The notes beneath the pieces are model-generated. The model worked only from the letters and a program-made list of their open reading frames with translations. It did no database searches and was not told where the DNA came from. Of a DNA stretch of 20,101 nucleotides, positions 20,008-20,101 are shown in pieces (positions within the stretch are counted from its first letter, which is position 1; each line of letters starts with the position of its first letter). A program made the translations under genes and the position numbers. This DNA is from a virus: IMG/VR virus record IMGVR_UViG_3300025369_000085, positions 1 through 20,101 of that record; one strand, given 5' to 3'.

Positions 20008-20101
20008 TTAAAATGTGTGATATATGTCCTTTGTCATAGGTAATGGTCCAAGTCCTTGCACCTGTAAATGTAGAGTTTTCTGTAGCTTCCATCTCTTGTG
20101 C
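19979..20101 (-). CDS. 3' end of an unidentified gene, cut by the window edge
   Basis: Forty codons are open from the window edge to TAA at 19979-19981. The visible end includes FTGARTWTITYDKGHISHIL and ends DEYGNKLI. The short beta-rich segment has no recognisable motif. By position it could be the end of a terminase or packaging gene, but nothing visible shows that. An internal ATG at residue 4 has no good SD, so I treat the gene as continuing beyond the window. Its last codons also carry the portal promoter. Confidence 0.6.
   Translation of the reverse strand, partial: AQEMEATENSTFTGARTWTITYDKGHISHILIDEYGNKLI

Noticed and set aside
1-20101. CRISPR array, insertion sequence, integrase or attachment site
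   Set aside because: No spaced direct repeats, no transposase or recombinase motifs and no terminal inverted repeats were seen. The only tandem repeat is the coding 27-bp duplication.

Overview
This window is part of the virion-assembly region of a tailed bacteriophage or prophage with a podovirus-type plan. Every gene I can support is on the minus strand, so transcription runs from high to low coordinates. DNA is AT-rich, genes are tightly packed with many ATGA or TAATG stop/start overlaps, and nearly all starts have clear AGGAG-type Shine-Dalgarno (SD) sequences. There is no tape-measure protein, tail tube or sheath. A P22-sized portal, an N4 gp56-family capsid protein, a probable adaptor and an approximately 800-residue nozzle-like protein fit a short-tailed phage. 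The host cannot be read directly. Two proteins (at 59-424 and 1535-1813) look to me like families common in actinobacteriophages, which together with low GC hints at an aquatic low-GC actinobacterium. This is inference only.

Layout in transcription order. (1) Head module: end of an unknown gene (19979-20101), portal (17736-19916), two small proteins (17354-17734, 17128-17382), a GC-rich structured RNA stretch (17054-17112), scaffold (16201-17022), major capsid protein (15297-16181), then a strong terminator (15241-15274) and two small helical proteins (14900-15223, 14639-14896). (2) Ejection module: a Gln/Ala-rich internal virion protein (13449-14552) and a 1625-residue internal protein carrying an HEAGH metallopeptidase site (8563-13440). 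(3) Tail module: a small beta-rich protein (8095-8457), adaptor (7264-8085) and nozzle-like protein (4853-7255). (4) Fibre, lysis and accessory module: fibre-like protein (3876-4751), a DUF859-like/FN3 protein (3153-3872), four consecutive small, very basic proteins (2042-3140), two membrane proteins that could be holin partners (1535-2040), a BppU-like Ig protein (1146-1538), and small virion or hypothetical proteins down to position 1. Two of these genes, of 57 and 39 residues, are easily missed.

The most notable non-coding signal is a recurring cassette in the only four wide intergenic gaps with a promoter. Each holds a TGnTATAAT extended -10 (three with near-consensus -35 boxes at 17-18 bp spacing), then a 20-50 nt leader, then a hairpin with a U-rich tail, then an SD and the next start codon. 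The promoter therefore lies upstream of the terminator-like hairpin, the reverse of the usual terminator-then-promoter order. This suggests attenuated or 5'-hairpin-capped transcripts for the portal, internal protein, small beta protein and fibre genes. No endolysin, terminase, integrase, tRNA, CRISPR or insertion sequence is visible.
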